Source of the DNA: a bacterium | GTDB taxonomy: Bacteria > Campylobacterota > Campylobacteria > Campylobacterales > Sulfurimonadaceae | Reading direction: 5' to 3' | Length of the DNA stretch: 64,000 nt | Assembly: GCA_018824305.1 (NCBI GenBank) | Contig: JAHJGM010000002.1 | Location: 1 to 64,000 of the forward strand | Part shown: positions 8,514 through 18,875 of the stretch, piece after piece | How the letters are laid out: every line of letters begins with the position of its first letter | How positions within the stretch are numbered: the stretch's first letter is position 1 | Program-made: the position numbers and the translations under genes | The notes under the pieces: generated by a model | The model's input: only the letters and a program-made list of their open reading frames with translations | What the model was told of the DNA's origin: nothing | Databases searched by the model: none

Positions 8514-9002
8514 TTAATATTTCATTGTAGCCATGCCTAAAAGTCCGACAAAAAATAAAACTACTACCAAATATAGCAATATAACTATATAACCAAGAAC
8601 AAGTCCTGTCACTGCAAATCCGTCACCGCTCAGCCTTCCATTGCTGTTTTTAATGTTTGAACGTGCCATATGACCGGTAATGATCGCTATGATAGAAGGT
8701 ATAGCAAAAAACCACCAATCAAAGAACAATCCCCCTATACCAAATATCATACTTACTACTGCTGCGACCGATGTCGATTGTGATTGTATTACATTCTCAT
8801 CATACTTGTTTTGTGCCTGCTCTATGACATATATTTCTACTGCACTGTTTTCTTGTGTAGCAAAATCAACAATAACACCCTTTAAGGGATGCGAGTTTCG
8901 CGTTTTCCACTCTGATGCAATAAAACTGTATCTCTCTCCGTTATCTCCGGAGATTATTCCCTCTGCTGTTTGGATACTATAATCTAAGACCTTTCCCCTC
9001 AA
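8514..9002 (-). CDS. DUF4190-like membrane protein with the same N-terminal module
   Basis: A 162-aa protein whose first 60 residues (RGKVLDYSIQTAEGIISG, GERYSFIASEWKTR) are clearly paralogous to those of the neighbouring TM2 protein, but whose C-terminal part is different: two long hydrophobic stretches separated by GHMARSNIKNSNGRLSGDGF, the loop typical of DUF4190 proteins. The start is TTG, six bases after AAGGAG; no ATG is available in the frame near the module. Function unknown. Confidence 0.7.
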   Translation of the reverse strand: MRGKVLDYSIQTAEGIISGDNGERYSFIASEWKTRNSHPLKGVIVDFATQENSAVEIYVIEQAQNKYDENVIQSQSTSVAAVVSMIFGIGGLFFDWWFFAIPSIIAIITGHMARSNIKNSNGRLSGDGFAVTGLVLGYIVILLYLVVVLFFVGLLGMATMKY

Positions 9003-9016
9003 CTCGCACTCCTTTA

Positions 9017-11380
9017 TTAAATCAATTTCATAGAGTCGCTAGCCAGTTTTGCCCAAGCAGAATCTTTATCGGCTTCTATAGATTTTTTAAACTCGGCTTT
9101 GGCTTCATCATATCTCCACTCTTTTTGTAAGAGTGCACCAAGCAGATATTTTTGTCTTGCTCTTTGTGCTTTTGTCAATTCTTTGTTGTCAAGAGAAAAT
9201 AAAACATCCATCGCTCTTGTCGTATTGTCTTGATTTACATATGCCTGATACAGGGCAAACTCTACATACGGAGACTGAGTGTATGAGGATGTCTGTCTTT
9301 GAAGCTCCATCACTTTTTCCCCGTACATGATAACGACATTGTCATCTTTCATGCTCGTCCCCAGTGTTATCATCTGGACATATCGTTCTATGTCCTCAAA
9401 TGTATCTCCGAAGATATCCGTCACACGAGTCATCATCATTAGCATACCATTGTTGTCGCCGCTTCTTTGATATGCATCAAACAACACTCTATAGATGTCT
9501 ATATAGGGACTTTTTTTGTCTTTGCCGATCAGAGACACAAGATCATTTCCCATCGTAATAGTATCTTTATAGTCTCCTATTTGAAAATCCACATCGGCAT
9601 ACTTGTACATCCATTTCATGCGTTGTGACAACTCTTTGGCATCGATGTGCGATGAAGCTATCTCTTTTGCCTCATTGAATTTTAAAACTTTCATATAACA
9701 GTTAAATACACCCTCGTCAAACTCATTTGATAATTTTATATTGTATTGTGTCGACATATCAATGACATCGCTGCACTTATCCTCTTTGAGTTTATCTTTC
9801 ATAAGACTTGTGGCAGCTTTGTTTATCATGCTGTCAATCTCTGTATACGTAGTCTGGTCTAGTTTCAAAAGAGAATCTCTCATATCCAAGACATCGTTGT
9901 ATCTTTGGTTATCAAATAAGAGTTCGGCCTTTTTAAATAATGCTTTTTGGGCTATGGTATCACCCTTGTATGTCTGCATCAGCTCATCATATTTTGCAAG
10001 TTTAGCAGTCATATTTTCATCACCGCTCTCAAAGAACAGAGAATCTTTAGTAGTCGTTACCGTGTCTAAAAAAGCTCCGTTTGGAAACTCTTTTATATAT
10101 CTGTTTAACAGTTTTATCGCATCGGCTTTCTCATCCGTCTGTGCAAGCCATATTCCGCTGTCTTTTAATATCAGTTCATAGTTGTCGTCAAATTTTTTAA
10201 ATTTTTCCAAAATTATCTGAGATATCTTTGACGCTTCCAAATAGATCTTTCTCTCTGCCAAAGTAGAAGCCAGATCTTCTGCATCATCCGCATCTTTTAA
10301 GAAATATTTCGGATCAGCCTCAAGAATCTTGTCGACATATACCTGTGCTTCTTTTGGTTGTGAGACATTGATATAGTATTTTGCTATCTTTTCTGCTGCA
10401 GTGGCTGCGGTGTCGATATCTTTGGTCTCGTTCAATGCTCGTTTATAATACTCCAAAGATTTTTTCGAGTCTCCTGAGTCTGCTAATTGATCACCTTTGT
10501 ATATCATCCCTTTTTTTGAAAAAACAGTGTCGGCATGTTCTGAAAACAATCTGTCATAAAAATAATCCGCATCGCTGTTGAGGCTGAGTTTACTGTATGC
10601 CCTTGCAATCAGCGAAAGGACTTCAGGTACATTTTCATCCGAAGAGTATGTTCGCAGATATGTTTTAGACAAGTCGACCACATCATCATATCTTTCAAGT
10701 TCCGAAAGAGATTTGATCTTATAATAGATCAATTCACTCATAAATATCGATTCGGGATATGATCTGATGATCTCATCCATCATAGACAATGAGCCTTTAT
10801 AATCTTTCTCTTCATATTTCTTTTTGGCTTTGAGATATCCGGTGACGTCTTTTGCTTCTTTTATATGTACAGGGTTACCCTTTATGTCCAGACTGCCTAC
10901 ATACAGCAGATCGTTATCTGTAAAAGTTATGGGTATGTTTAACCCGATATCCGGCGTCTTGTCCTCTTTTAAAAGCGGAAACTTCTCTTTATAGCCGACC
11001 ATAAGCCATGAGTTTGCCAGTTTTACATCTGATTTAAATATCGTAGTATCTTCTGTGAGGTCAAAAACATCGGGCAGAAACTTCATCTTGTAGGTAGGAG
11101 TGATAATAAGGAAAAATGTATTTCTTTTGAGTTCGCTGACAACATTAAAAAAATCATCGTTTAGCGGTTTAAAAAGCTCATCTGGTTTTTTGGAAAATGC
11201 ACAGATAACTTTGTTTATGTTGTTAAAATCATCGAATTGAGGTTCGCAGATGAAGGGAGTTTTTCCTCTTACATGTAAGATAGTGTATTTTGAAAATTCT
11301 TCTTTACCTGCCTGAAAGGTTATCTCAAGCGAGTAAAGATAAAGTGGAGCCATAAGGAGTAGCAACCATTTTAACACCAT
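9017..11380 (-). CDS. pflA: Flagellar motor scaffold protein PflA (TPR-rich)
   Basis: A 787-aa periplasmic protein: signal peptide (residues 1-17, LLLLMAPLYLYS), a beta-rich N-terminal domain to about 160, and then mostly tetratricopeptide-like helices to the end, including AKKKYEEKDYKGSLSMMDEI and SLEYYKRALNETKD. Length and layout match Campylobacter jejuni PflA (788 aa), a component of the spoke-like periplasmic scaffold of the high-torque motor. In C. jejuni pflA also lies directly after nuoN, the same order as here, which strengthens the call. AGGGAG precedes the ATG; the gap to nuoN is 18 bases, so it is probably the last gene of the nuo transcript. Confidence 0.85.
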   Translation of the reverse strand: MVLKWLLLLMAPLYLYSLEITFQAGKEEFSKYTILHVRGKTPFICEPQFDDFNNINKVICAFSKKPDELFKPLNDDFFNVVSELKRNTFFLIITPTYKMKFLPDVFDLTEDTTIFKSDVKLANSWLMVGYKEKFPLLKEDKTPDIGLNIPITFTDNDLLYVGSLDIKGNPVHIKEAKDVTGYLKAKKKYEEKDYKGSLSMMDEIIRSYPESIFMSELIYYKIKSLSELERYDDVVDLSKTYLRTYSSDENVPEVLSLIARAYSKLSLNSDADYFYDRLFSEHADTVFSKKGMIYKGDQLADSGDSKKSLEYYKRALNETKDIDTAATAAEKIAKYYINVSQPKEAQVYVDKILEADPKYFLKDADDAEDLASTLAERKIYLEASKISQIILEKFKKFDDNYELILKDSGIWLAQTDEKADAIKLLNRYIKEFPNGAFLDTVTTTKDSLFFESGDENMTAKLAKYDELMQTYKGDTIAQKALFKKAELLFDNQRYNDVLDMRDSLLKLDQTTYTEIDSMINKAATSLMKDKLKEDKCSDVIDMSTQYNIKLSNEFDEGVFNCYMKVLKFNEAKEIASSHIDAKELSQRMKWMYKYADVDFQIGDYKDTITMGNDLVSLIGKDKKSPYIDIYRVLFDAYQRSGDNNGMLMMMTRVTDIFGDTFEDIERYVQMITLGTSMKDDNVVIMYGEKVMELQRQTSSYTQSPYVEFALYQAYVNQDNTTRAMDVLFSLDNKELTKAQRARQKYLLGALLQKEWRYDEAKAEFKKSIEADKDSAWAKLASDSMKLI

Positions 11381-11398
11381 TGTACTCCCTATGTTTAA

Positions 11399-12907
11399 TT
11401 AATATCCGCTATTGTACACAAATGAAGTTATGAACTCTAATAATGGATTTACAGCTATTACAGCAAAAACAGTTCCTATTGCAGCGATACCTATGATAGT
11501 ACGCAATGAAGTCGAAGCATTCATAGAATATACTTTCCCCTCAAGCCCGTGAACCGGTTCTTTCATAAACATATAGACTATCAGTTTTACGTAATAGTAT
11601 CCTGCAATCGCCGAGTTTAATGCCATGATAAGCGCTAATACGATGTATCCGCCGGCTACTGCTGAAGATATCATGTAAAGTTTACCCCAGAACAAGCCAA
11701 ACGGAGGAATCCCTGCTAAACTTAGCATGAAAAGAGCCATTACCGTTGCTACAAGCGGTGCAGTTTTTATCATACCTGCAAATTTGGTATATGGATGGTC
11801 AGAACTTTGTCCCGCAGGAAGATTTTTCTGACGAGAGATCCATAACATCGAGAATGATCCGAGGTTCGTGAATGTAAACAATACCCAGTATAAGAACAGT
11901 GCAGAGTTTGCTTGAGTCGAACCGATCAGCACAGCTGCCATAACAAAACCAGCGTGAGAGATAGAGCTGTATGCCAACATACGCTTCACATCAGTCTGAA
12001 CAAGAGCCCAAATATTCGGAGCAGTCATCGTAATGACGACTGTTGCATAAAGGATCACATCCATCCACACAATACCGCTGTGAACCAAGAACTCAAACAT
12101 ACGCATAGCTACGACAAAACCTGCGATCTTCGGTACGATCGACATGTAACCTGCCATTGAAGCACTCGCGCCCTCATAAACATCCGGTGCCCATGTATGA
12201 AACGGAACCAAAGAAAGTTTAAATCCTAAAGCACCCAGCATAAATACAACGCCCACTAAAATATATGGAAGATTTGCAAAACCGTCAGCTTCAAATACTG
12301 CCGCCATTTGATGTATCTCTACAGAACCAGTCAGTGCATAAAACACCATCGCTCCAAACACATAAAACCCTGCAGCCAGTGCACCCATTGTAAAGTACTT
12401 CACCGCAGCTTCAAAAGATTTTGTTCTGTTGTGCAGTGCGATAAGTGTATATAGTGCCAATGATGCTGTCTCAAGCCCGATAAAAATAAGGATCAGGTTA
12501 TCGGTAGCCACCATAAACTGGAAGCCTGCGATCATGAATAAGAACAGTGCAAAGAACTCGGAATACGAGAACTCATGGAAACGTTTAGACGTAAGTGCAA
12601 GCGGAATAAACAGCAGTGACGCACCGACGATGATAAACTGTGACAATAATGCCAGACCGTCAACAAGCATAAGGTCGAAATAACCAAGCATCGTGCCGTT
12701 TGTGTTGAACTGGATAGAAAAATCTATCAGTGAACCAAAATCAAGAAGTACGAAAAGCAGACTCAGCATGACATACATAGATTTGCTTAGATCTTTTTTG
12801 AAAAGATCGATGACTAAAATAAAAAGTGCCCCGATAATAGGAATTAGCATAGGCACTAAAGTCGCGATATTGAGCGACTCTAAAGGAACATTAACGTGAC
12901 TTAACAT
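11399..12907 (-). CDS. nuoN: NADH-quinone oxidoreductase subunit N
   Basis: A 502-aa antiporter-like proton-pumping subunit of complex I with about 14 membrane helices. It has the family pattern [20 protein letters not shown] with the conserved Glu in helix 5, the [18 protein letters not shown] loop with a Lys in helix 7, and [15 protein letters not shown] in helix 8. The start ATG overlaps the nuoM stop (TAATG) and is preceded by GGAGG. Confidence 0.95.
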   Translation of the reverse strand: MLSHVNVPLESLNIATLVPMLIPIIGALFILVIDLFKKDLSKSMYVMLSLLFVLLDFGSLIDFSIQFNTNGTMLGYFDLMLVDGLALLSQFIIVGASLLFIPLALTSKRFHEFSYSEFFALFLFMIAGFQFMVATDNLILIFIGLETASLALYTLIALHNRTKSFEAAVKYFTMGALAAGFYVFGAMVFYALTGSVEIHQMAAVFEADGFANLPYILVGVVFMLGALGFKLSLVPFHTWAPDVYEGASASMAGYMSIVPKIAGFVVAMRMFEFLVHSGIVWMDVILYATVVITMTAPNIWALVQTDVKRMLAYSSISHAGFVMAAVLIGSTQANSALFLYWVLFTFTNLGSFSMLWISRQKNLPAGQSSDHPYTKFAGMIKTAPLVATVMALFMLSLAGIPPFGLFWGKLYMISSAVAGGYIVLALIMALNSAIAGYYYVKLIVYMFMKEPVHGLEGKVYSMNASTSLRTIIGIAAIGTVFAVIAVNPLLEFITSFVYNSGY

Positions 12908-14457
12908 TATCTTACCTCCGCTTCTGATTTTTGCATGATGATTTTACCTTCAAGCGCAGGTATACGGCTTTTTGCCTCAGGTGTTATAGCTTTTTCGTGC
13001 ATCAATGCAACGATCGACTCAACACTGTTGTTGATAGGAGTCAAGATAGGTTTAGGATAAATACCCAACCATATAGCAATGATCGTAAGCGGGATCAAGG
13101 CAACCAGTTCTCTTTTGTTTATATCCGGAAGATTTCTGTTCTTCTCGTTAGTAACTTCACCAAAGAACGCTTTTTTGAATGCACTTAACATGTAAACAGC
13201 ACCTACGATGATAGCTGTTCCGGCAAGCAGTGTAGTGATGTGTGACTGTTGATAAAAACCAAGTAAACTTAAGAACTCACCGACGAAGTTGATAAGAAGA
13301 GGCAGCCCCACTGAAGCCATCATCATGATACCAAATATTGTCGCATATCTAGGCATTACTGACGCTAGACCGCCAAACTCGCTCATAAGCTTCGTATGAC
13401 GTCTGTCATAGATAACACCGACAAGTAAGAACAGAGCACCCGAGACGATACCGTGACCTATCATCAAGAACACTGAACCAGTGATACCCTCAACGTTTAG
13501 TGCAAATGTCCCAAGAACGATAACACCCATGTGTGAAACCGATGAGTAAGCAACAACTTGTTTGATATCCTCTTGAGCATACGCGACCATCGCTGTATAG
13601 ATGATCATGATGATCGCAAGAACCGCGATCGGGAACATAAAGAATGTCGCAGCATCCGGAAACATCGGAAGTGAAAAACGGATAAACGCATACGTACCCA
13701 TTTTAAGAAGTACAGCCGCAAGTATCACAGAACCGATAGTCGGTGCCTGACCGTGAGCGTACGGTAACCATGTATGAAACGGGAACATCGGGACTTTGAT
13801 AGCAAAACCGATAAAAAATGCCGCAAACAACCATAGTTGATAACTCTCAGGCAGTATCAGACGGTACCACTCTAAGATCGAGAAGCTCCAGTGACCTGTC
13901 GCTTGATAGTACAGATATGCCATAAACAACATACCCACAAGCATGATAAGTGAACCTGTGAATGTATATAAGAAAAACTTCACTGATGCATATATACGTA
14001 AAGGTCCGCCCCATGCACCGATGATATAAAGCATAGGTACCAAAGAAAGCTCCCAGAACACATAGAAAAGGATAGCATCAAGTGCAGCAAATACTCCGAC
14101 CATAGTCATCTGTAAGAACAGCAATGTGATCACCATATTCTTCATGTTTTTGGTCTCACCCAAAGATGCGATTCCAAGCATTGTAAAGAGTGATGCCATG
14201 ATGATGATAAATAGTGATATACCATCGATTCCAAGCAGATAATTAACACCAAACGCAGGAACGATCGGCAGACTTTCCATAAACTGCATTCCAGAAACAT
14301 TTGGATCAAATGCAAACCATAAGTATAGAGATACAACGAACTCTATGATCGAAACTGCGATACCGTACGCTTTAGCACTGTCTTTGTGAACTACAAAGCC
14401 AAGTACCGCTGCCAATGCCGGTAAAAATATTAATATTGATAATATATGATCTAACAT
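12907..14457 (-). CDS. nuoM: NADH-quinone oxidoreductase subunit M
   Basis: A 516-aa antiporter-like subunit of the complex I membrane arm. Diagnostic stretches are [21 protein letters not shown] (Glu in helix 5), [20 protein letters not shown] and [15 protein letters not shown]. It comes three bases after nuoL, with GGAG upstream of the ATG. The last 40 residues are a charged cytoplasmic tail ([21 protein letters not shown] region) longer than in E. coli. Confidence 0.95.
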   Translation of the reverse strand: MLDHILSILIFLPALAAVLGFVVHKDSAKAYGIAVSIIEFVVSLYLWFAFDPNVSGMQFMESLPIVPAFGVNYLLGIDGISLFIIIMASLFTMLGIASLGETKNMKNMVITLLFLQMTMVGVFAALDAILFYVFWELSLVPMLYIIGAWGGPLRIYASVKFFLYTFTGSLIMLVGMLFMAYLYYQATGHWSFSILEWYRLILPESYQLWLFAAFFIGFAIKVPMFPFHTWLPYAHGQAPTIGSVILAAVLLKMGTYAFIRFSLPMFPDAATFFMFPIAVLAIIMIIYTAMVAYAQEDIKQVVAYSSVSHMGVIVLGTFALNVEGITGSVFLMIGHGIVSGALFLLVGVIYDRRHTKLMSEFGGLASVMPRYATIFGIMMMASVGLPLLINFVGEFLSLLGFYQQSHITTLLAGTAIIVGAVYMLSAFKKAFFGEVTNEKNRNLPDINKRELVALIPLTIIAIWLGIYPKPILTPINNSVESIVALMHEKAITPEAKSRIPALEGKIIMQKSEAEVR

Positions 14458-14460
14458 CGA

Positions 14461-16368
14461 TTAAACTCCTAAACCTGATAATACAGATGTGATTTCATCT
14501 GAATATCTAACTGCTAATCCAAAAGCTACTGCTAATGACAGTAATATAACTATACCGGCAACCATCCATCTAAGCATGCTAGATAAGTTACCGTTTTGCA
14601 TCGTACGCGTGTTTTCACCTGTTTTATAAATCGTCATAGCAATAAGATCCACTGTTGCATCAACGATTTTAAGATCGACTTTTCTCCATAATATGTCAGA
14701 GAGTTCTTTGTACGGTTTTGAAATATATTCTTCGTAAAAATAAGGAATATAGTACTGGTTGATAAGGATTTTGTAACAAAGACGTTTTTCAAACTCTTTG
14801 TCCTCACCTTTAAAGTTGATATATTTTTTATATGCATACCAGATAGCCGCGATTACAAACGCTTGTGTACCGAGTATCATTACCCATTCTACTACATGTG
14901 AGTGGATATGGTATTCAGTCTCAGGAAGAAGTTTTGTGACCATATCAAAATATGTCGTTTTAAAAGAACCTGCGATCACGGCGAGTATTGCAAGCGGGCT
15001 CATTGCAAAAAGCATAAATTTATACGCTTCATGAGGATGAAATCCAAACAGTTTATATCTCTCTTCACCGTGGAATATCAGTGCAACCAAACGGAAAGAG
15101 TAAAACGCCGTTAGACCTGCCGTTAAAAGAAGGACTGTATAAATTACATAGTGATGCTCGACAAAACCGACTTCTAAGATCGTATCTTTTGAAAAGAAAC
15201 CTGCAAGGGGAAATACACCCGCAAGTGCGATAGATGCAAGCGTCATCATGATGAACGTTCCAACCATCTTCTTTCTTAATCCACCCATTTTAAACGGATC
15301 GAGTTCATCGTTCATAGCATGCATGACGTTACCTGCACCTAGGAATAAAAGTGCTTTAAAAAATGCGTGAGCCATCAAGTGAAACAGCGCGACCCAATAA
15401 GCACCAAGACCAGCTGCTGCAAACATATAGCCAAGCTGAGAAAGAGTCGAGTAAGCGATGATACGTTTCATATCACGGTTTACAAGTGCCATAGAAGCTG
15501 CGAACATAGCGACAAATGCACCTAAACTAGCGATAAATAATCCGATCTCAGGAACCAGATGATATAAAGGGTTTGCACGAACTACTAAGTAAACACCCGC
15601 TGTTACCATCGTAGCCGCGTGGATAAGTGCAGAAACCGGAGTCGGACCTTCCATCGCATCAGCTAACCAAGTATGAAGCGGGAACTGTGCAGATTTACCC
15701 ATTGCACCTACGAACAGAAAAATCCCTATGTATATAAGAGTTGTCATATCCAATGTAGGCATAATTGCAAATGCTTTATCGTATTGAAGCGTGCCTGTAT
15801 TCCAGTAGATCAAGAATATACCGATAAGCATCCCAAGGTCAGCGATACGGTTCATAATGAACGCTTCGTTTGCTGCCCATGTAGCCGTCTCTTTGTGATA
15901 CCAGAATCCGATCAATAACCATGAACAAAGACCGACACCTTCCCAACCGATGAATAGCCCCGCAAAGTTATCACTCATAACAAGAACCATCATCGAGAAA
16001 ACGAATGCTGAAAGGTATGAGAAGAAACGGTTAAATCCTTTATCGTGATCCATATATCCGATAGAGTAGATATGAACGATAGTTGAAACTACCGTGACGA
16101 CCATCATCATCGTAACACTTACCTGATCAACTACAAATCCAAAAGGGATATAAAGATTGCCCGTTGCCATCCATGTCATCATCTCTACATGTACAGTCTC
16201 ACCGTTTAGTACATGTACTAGCAGTATCGAACTTGCTACAAATGAAGCAAAAAGTAAAGAAGAGTTTACGACTCCGGTAACGAGAGTTTTAGGTGAAGCA
16301 CCGAAAAGTCCCGCGAAAAGCGAACCAACAAGCGGTGCAAATAGTGCTATATATAAGTATAATTCCAT
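14461..16368 (-). CDS. nuoL: NADH-quinone oxidoreductase subunit L
   Basis: A 635-aa subunit at the distal end of the membrane arm. It shows the antiporter core (FIGWEGVGLCSWLLIGFW, QFPLHTWLADAMEGPTPVSALIHAATMV, DMKRIIAYSTLSQLGYM), then the long C-terminal extension that includes the lateral helix and a last transmembrane anchor (WMVAGIVILLSLAVAFGLA). All key Glu, Lys and His residues of the proton path can be seen. Length is normal for NuoL. Confidence 0.95.
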   Translation of the reverse strand: MELYLYIALFAPLVGSLFAGLFGASPKTLVTGVVNSSLLFASFVASSILLVHVLNGETVHVEMMTWMATGNLYIPFGFVVDQVSVTMMMVVTVVSTIVHIYSIGYMDHDKGFNRFFSYLSAFVFSMMVLVMSDNFAGLFIGWEGVGLCSWLLIGFWYHKETATWAANEAFIMNRIADLGMLIGIFLIYWNTGTLQYDKAFAIMPTLDMTTLIYIGIFLFVGAMGKSAQFPLHTWLADAMEGPTPVSALIHAATMVTAGVYLVVRANPLYHLVPEIGLFIASLGAFVAMFAASMALVNRDMKRIIAYSTLSQLGYMFAAAGLGAYWVALFHLMAHAFFKALLFLGAGNVMHAMNDELDPFKMGGLRKKMVGTFIMMTLASIALAGVFPLAGFFSKDTILEVGFVEHHYVIYTVLLLTAGLTAFYSFRLVALIFHGEERYKLFGFHPHEAYKFMLFAMSPLAILAVIAGSFKTTYFDMVTKLLPETEYHIHSHVVEWVMILGTQAFVIAAIWYAYKKYINFKGEDKEFEKRLCYKILINQYYIPYFYEEYISKPYKELSDILWRKVDLKIVDATVDLIAMTIYKTGENTRTMQNGNLSSMLRWMVAGIVILLSLAVAFGLAVRYSDEITSVLSGLGV

Positions 16369-16372
16369 TCTT

Positions 16373-16681
16373 TTATCCTCTCATTGATGACATTGTGTCA
16401 AGATTAATATTACCGGTACGTTTATGCCAAACAATCAGCAGTCCCAAACCTACAGCAACTTCAGAAGCAGCAACTGCGATAATAAAGAATGCAAACATTT
16501 GACCAGTAAGGTCGTTATAGTAATGTGAAATAGCTGCAAAACCGATATTTACGGCATTGAGTAAAATCTCTGTTGCAAAAAACAGCATTAAAAGATTTTT
16601 ACGTCTCATAACACCGATCAAACCAATTGAGAAAAGGATGGTTGCTAATACTAGATAGTGTGTTAAACCAATTTCCATCAT
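16373..16681 (-). CDS. nuoK: NADH-quinone oxidoreductase subunit K
   Basis: A 102-aa, three-helix subunit. It keeps the two membrane Glu residues of the family (ATEILLNAVNIGF and AASEVAVGLGLLI). The start codon overlaps the nuoJ stop (ATGA). Confidence 0.95.
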   Translation of the reverse strand: MMEIGLTHYLVLATILFSIGLIGVMRRKNLLMLFFATEILLNAVNIGFAAISHYYNDLTGQMFAFFIIAVAASEVAVGLGLLIVWHKRTGNINLDTMSSMRG

Positions 16682-17250
16682 AAAATCACCTTTTTATTAG
16701 CTTCTTGAGACAGTAGTATCTCCTCTTCAGCCATTAGAGTTAACGATCTGTCCATTTTCTTGCCGGCTAGTACGATACCTGCGACCATAGCCACAAGCAA
16801 CATAACCGCTGCAAGCTCAAAAGGAACTAGATATTTAGTAAAGAGAACCATCCCCACGGATTGAGAGTTAGTCGCACCCTCTATTGTTGGATAGATAGAC
16901 TCTATTTTTGAACTGACAACCGGAGCTGAAAAGATCACTACGGTAAATACAGCCGATAAAGTAGAAAGTCCCATAACTATCAAAGATGAGCCGTTTCTCT
17001 CTTTCACTTCTCTTGTCGTATCAAAAAACATCATACCAAAAGCATAGAGTGCCATCACGGCACCCGTATAAACGATGATCTGAACAACTCCTAAGAAATC
17101 TGCACCTAAAATAAAAAAGAATGCAGATACAAAGATCATTCCTGCTGCCAATGCTGTTAATGCAAATAGTGCTTGTTTTGTCATTACCGTGATGGTAAAC
17201 ATAACAATTGTCAAAATTGCAAACAGATAAAAAGCGATTGCTTCAAACAT
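16678..17250 (-). CDS. nuoJ: NADH-quinone oxidoreductase subunit J
   Basis: A 190-aa subunit with five membrane helices. The third helix region GVVQIIVYTGAVMALYAFGMM is the conserved part, which carries the pi-bulge in solved complex I structures. It overlaps nuoK by four bases and follows nuoI by nine. Confidence 0.94.
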   Translation of the reverse strand: MFEAIAFYLFAILTIVMFTITVMTKQALFALTALAAGMIFVSAFFFILGADFLGVVQIIVYTGAVMALYAFGMMFFDTTREVKERNGSSLIVMGLSTLSAVFTVVIFSAPVVSSKIESIYPTIEGATNSQSVGMVLFTKYLVPFELAAVMLLVAMVAGIVLAGKKMDRSLTLMAEEEILLSQEANKKVIL

Positions 17251-17259
17251 TCATACTCC

Positions 17260-17877
17260 TTAATATGCAAGAGGTGTCTTTTTGACACGCTCATCTTCAT
17301 GTGGTGTTATAGCACCGAAACCTTCGAACTCTTGCTGTTGTCCAGCTTTAAGCATATCGATCGGTGTTAACATATCTTCATACATCACAAAGTGTGCTCT
17401 TTGCTCACTCGCATTCTCATATCTTGCTCCGTGAGTGATCGCAAGTTCCGGACACACTTCTGCACAATAACCACAGAAGATACAACGTCCAAGATTGATA
17501 CTGTATTCGCTTACCTCTTTACGAGAGTTCTCATCTATCTTAGTTTCCATACGGATACAGTTAGAGATACAGATCTTCTCACAAAGCCCACAGCCGATAC
17601 ATCTCTCAGTTCCAGATTCCCAAAGACGCTTCATCTCATGAACCGCACGGTATCTTGGACCTATGGGCATCTTCTCTTTTGGATACTGAACCGTATGGAT
17701 ATCAAACTTTATCATCTCACGCAATACGACCCAAAGACCCACAAAAAGTTCACCTTTGAATGTACGCTTTACAACACGTTTAAACTGTCCCCAACCATCT
17801 GTAGGATAGTCTTCGATGTCGACTAAAAAGTAGTCATCGCTCACATTTCTGTTTTTAAATTGTTCTATACTCATCAC
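17260..17877 (-). CDS. nuoI: NADH-quinone oxidoreductase subunit I (2 x 4Fe-4S)
   Basis: A 205-aa ferredoxin-like subunit joining the peripheral arm to the membrane arm. Two motifs, CIGCGLCEKICISNC and CIFCGYCAEVCPE, bind clusters N6a and N6b. The N-terminal 60 residues and a 35-residue tail extend the core; RYRAVHEM in front of the first motif is the usual GRGR-type region. Confidence 0.95.
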   Translation of the reverse strand: MMSIEQFKNRNVSDDYFLVDIEDYPTDGWGQFKRVVKRTFKGELFVGLWVVLREMIKFDIHTVQYPKEKMPIGPRYRAVHEMKRLWESGTERCIGCGLCEKICISNCIRMETKIDENSRKEVSEYSINLGRCIFCGYCAEVCPELAITHGARYENASEQRAHFVMYEDMLTPIDMLKAGQQQEFEGFGAITPHEDERVKKTPLAY

Positions 17878-17883
17878 TACCCC

Positions 17884-18873
17884 TTAAAACATCATCACTA
17901 AACCTGTAACAACTACGTTGATTACAGCTAAAGGCATAAGAACTTTCCAACATAACCACATCAATTGATCCGGTCTTACATCCGGCCACGCAGCTCTTGT
18001 CCATAAGAAGAAGAAAAAGAAGAAAGAGACCTTAGCGATTAACGCCAATGCCCCCATCAATCCGCCATCTCCAAATCCGCCTAAGAACACTAAAGCGATC
18101 ACGAACGAGATAAAGAACATATTTGCATATTCGCCGATGAAGAAAAGACCCCATCTCATACCGGAGTACTCTGTACCAAAACCATCAATGATCTCATGGT
18201 CGTTTGCTATCAAGTGAAACGGTGTACGACCAGTCTCTGCAAATGCCGCTATCCAGAACAGGATAAATGCAACAGGCTGAGTCCATACTAACCAATGTGT
18301 TATCCCACCTGCTTGATAGTTGTTAAAATCGATCAAAGAGAACGAACCGACGATCATGATCGGTGCCAGCAAAGAGAGACCTGTTACCACTTCGTAAGAG
18401 ATAAAGATCGCAGAAGTACGAGCTGCTGAAATAAGTGAGAACTTATTTGCCGAAGCCATACCGCCAAGAAGCAGACCATATAGACCGATCGCCATTACAG
18501 CAAGAACATAAAGAAGCCCTATCTCGGTATCTGCGACAATCGGATGCACCGTATAACCAAATACAGTAAATTGAGGCCAAAACGGGATCGCAGCAGCAGC
18601 CATAAAAGCAGTAGCCGCAGTGATGACCGGAGCAAACTTAAATATAGGCGCTACGACGTTTGTAGGGATAATATCCTCTTTTGTAAATAGTTTGATACCA
18701 TCAGCCGCAACTTGTAAAAGCCCGTAAGGTCCGACGCTCATCGGCCCTAAACGGCGTTGCATAAATGCAAGAACCTTACGCTCGAAATATGTACCCAATC
18801 CTGCTAATGCAGAAAAGATCAACATAATTACAACGATCTTGACTATCGTTTCGATTAAATATGCCATATCCAT
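17884..18873 (-). CDS. nuoH: NADH-quinone oxidoreductase subunit H
   Basis: A 329-aa membrane subunit that forms much of the quinone pocket. It has ERKVLAFMQRRLGPMSVGPYGLLQ (N-terminal amphipathic loop), AFAETGRTPFHLIANDHEI with its acidic cluster, and RAAWPDVRPDQLMWLCWK near the end. All are family signatures. It follows the nuoG pair by three bases. Confidence 0.95.
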   Translation of the reverse strand: MDMAYLIETIVKIVVIMLIFSALAGLGTYFERKVLAFMQRRLGPMSVGPYGLLQVAADGIKLFTKEDIIPTNVVAPIFKFAPVITAATAFMAAAAIPFWPQFTVFGYTVHPIVADTEIGLLYVLAVMAIGLYGLLLGGMASANKFSLISAARTSAIFISYEVVTGLSLLAPIMIVGSFSLIDFNNYQAGGITHWLVWTQPVAFILFWIAAFAETGRTPFHLIANDHEIIDGFGTEYSGMRWGLFFIGEYANMFFISFVIALVFLGGFGDGGLMGALALIAKVSFFFFFFLWTRAAWPDVRPDQLMWLCWKVLMPLAVINVVVTGLVMMF

Positions 18874-18875
18874 AC

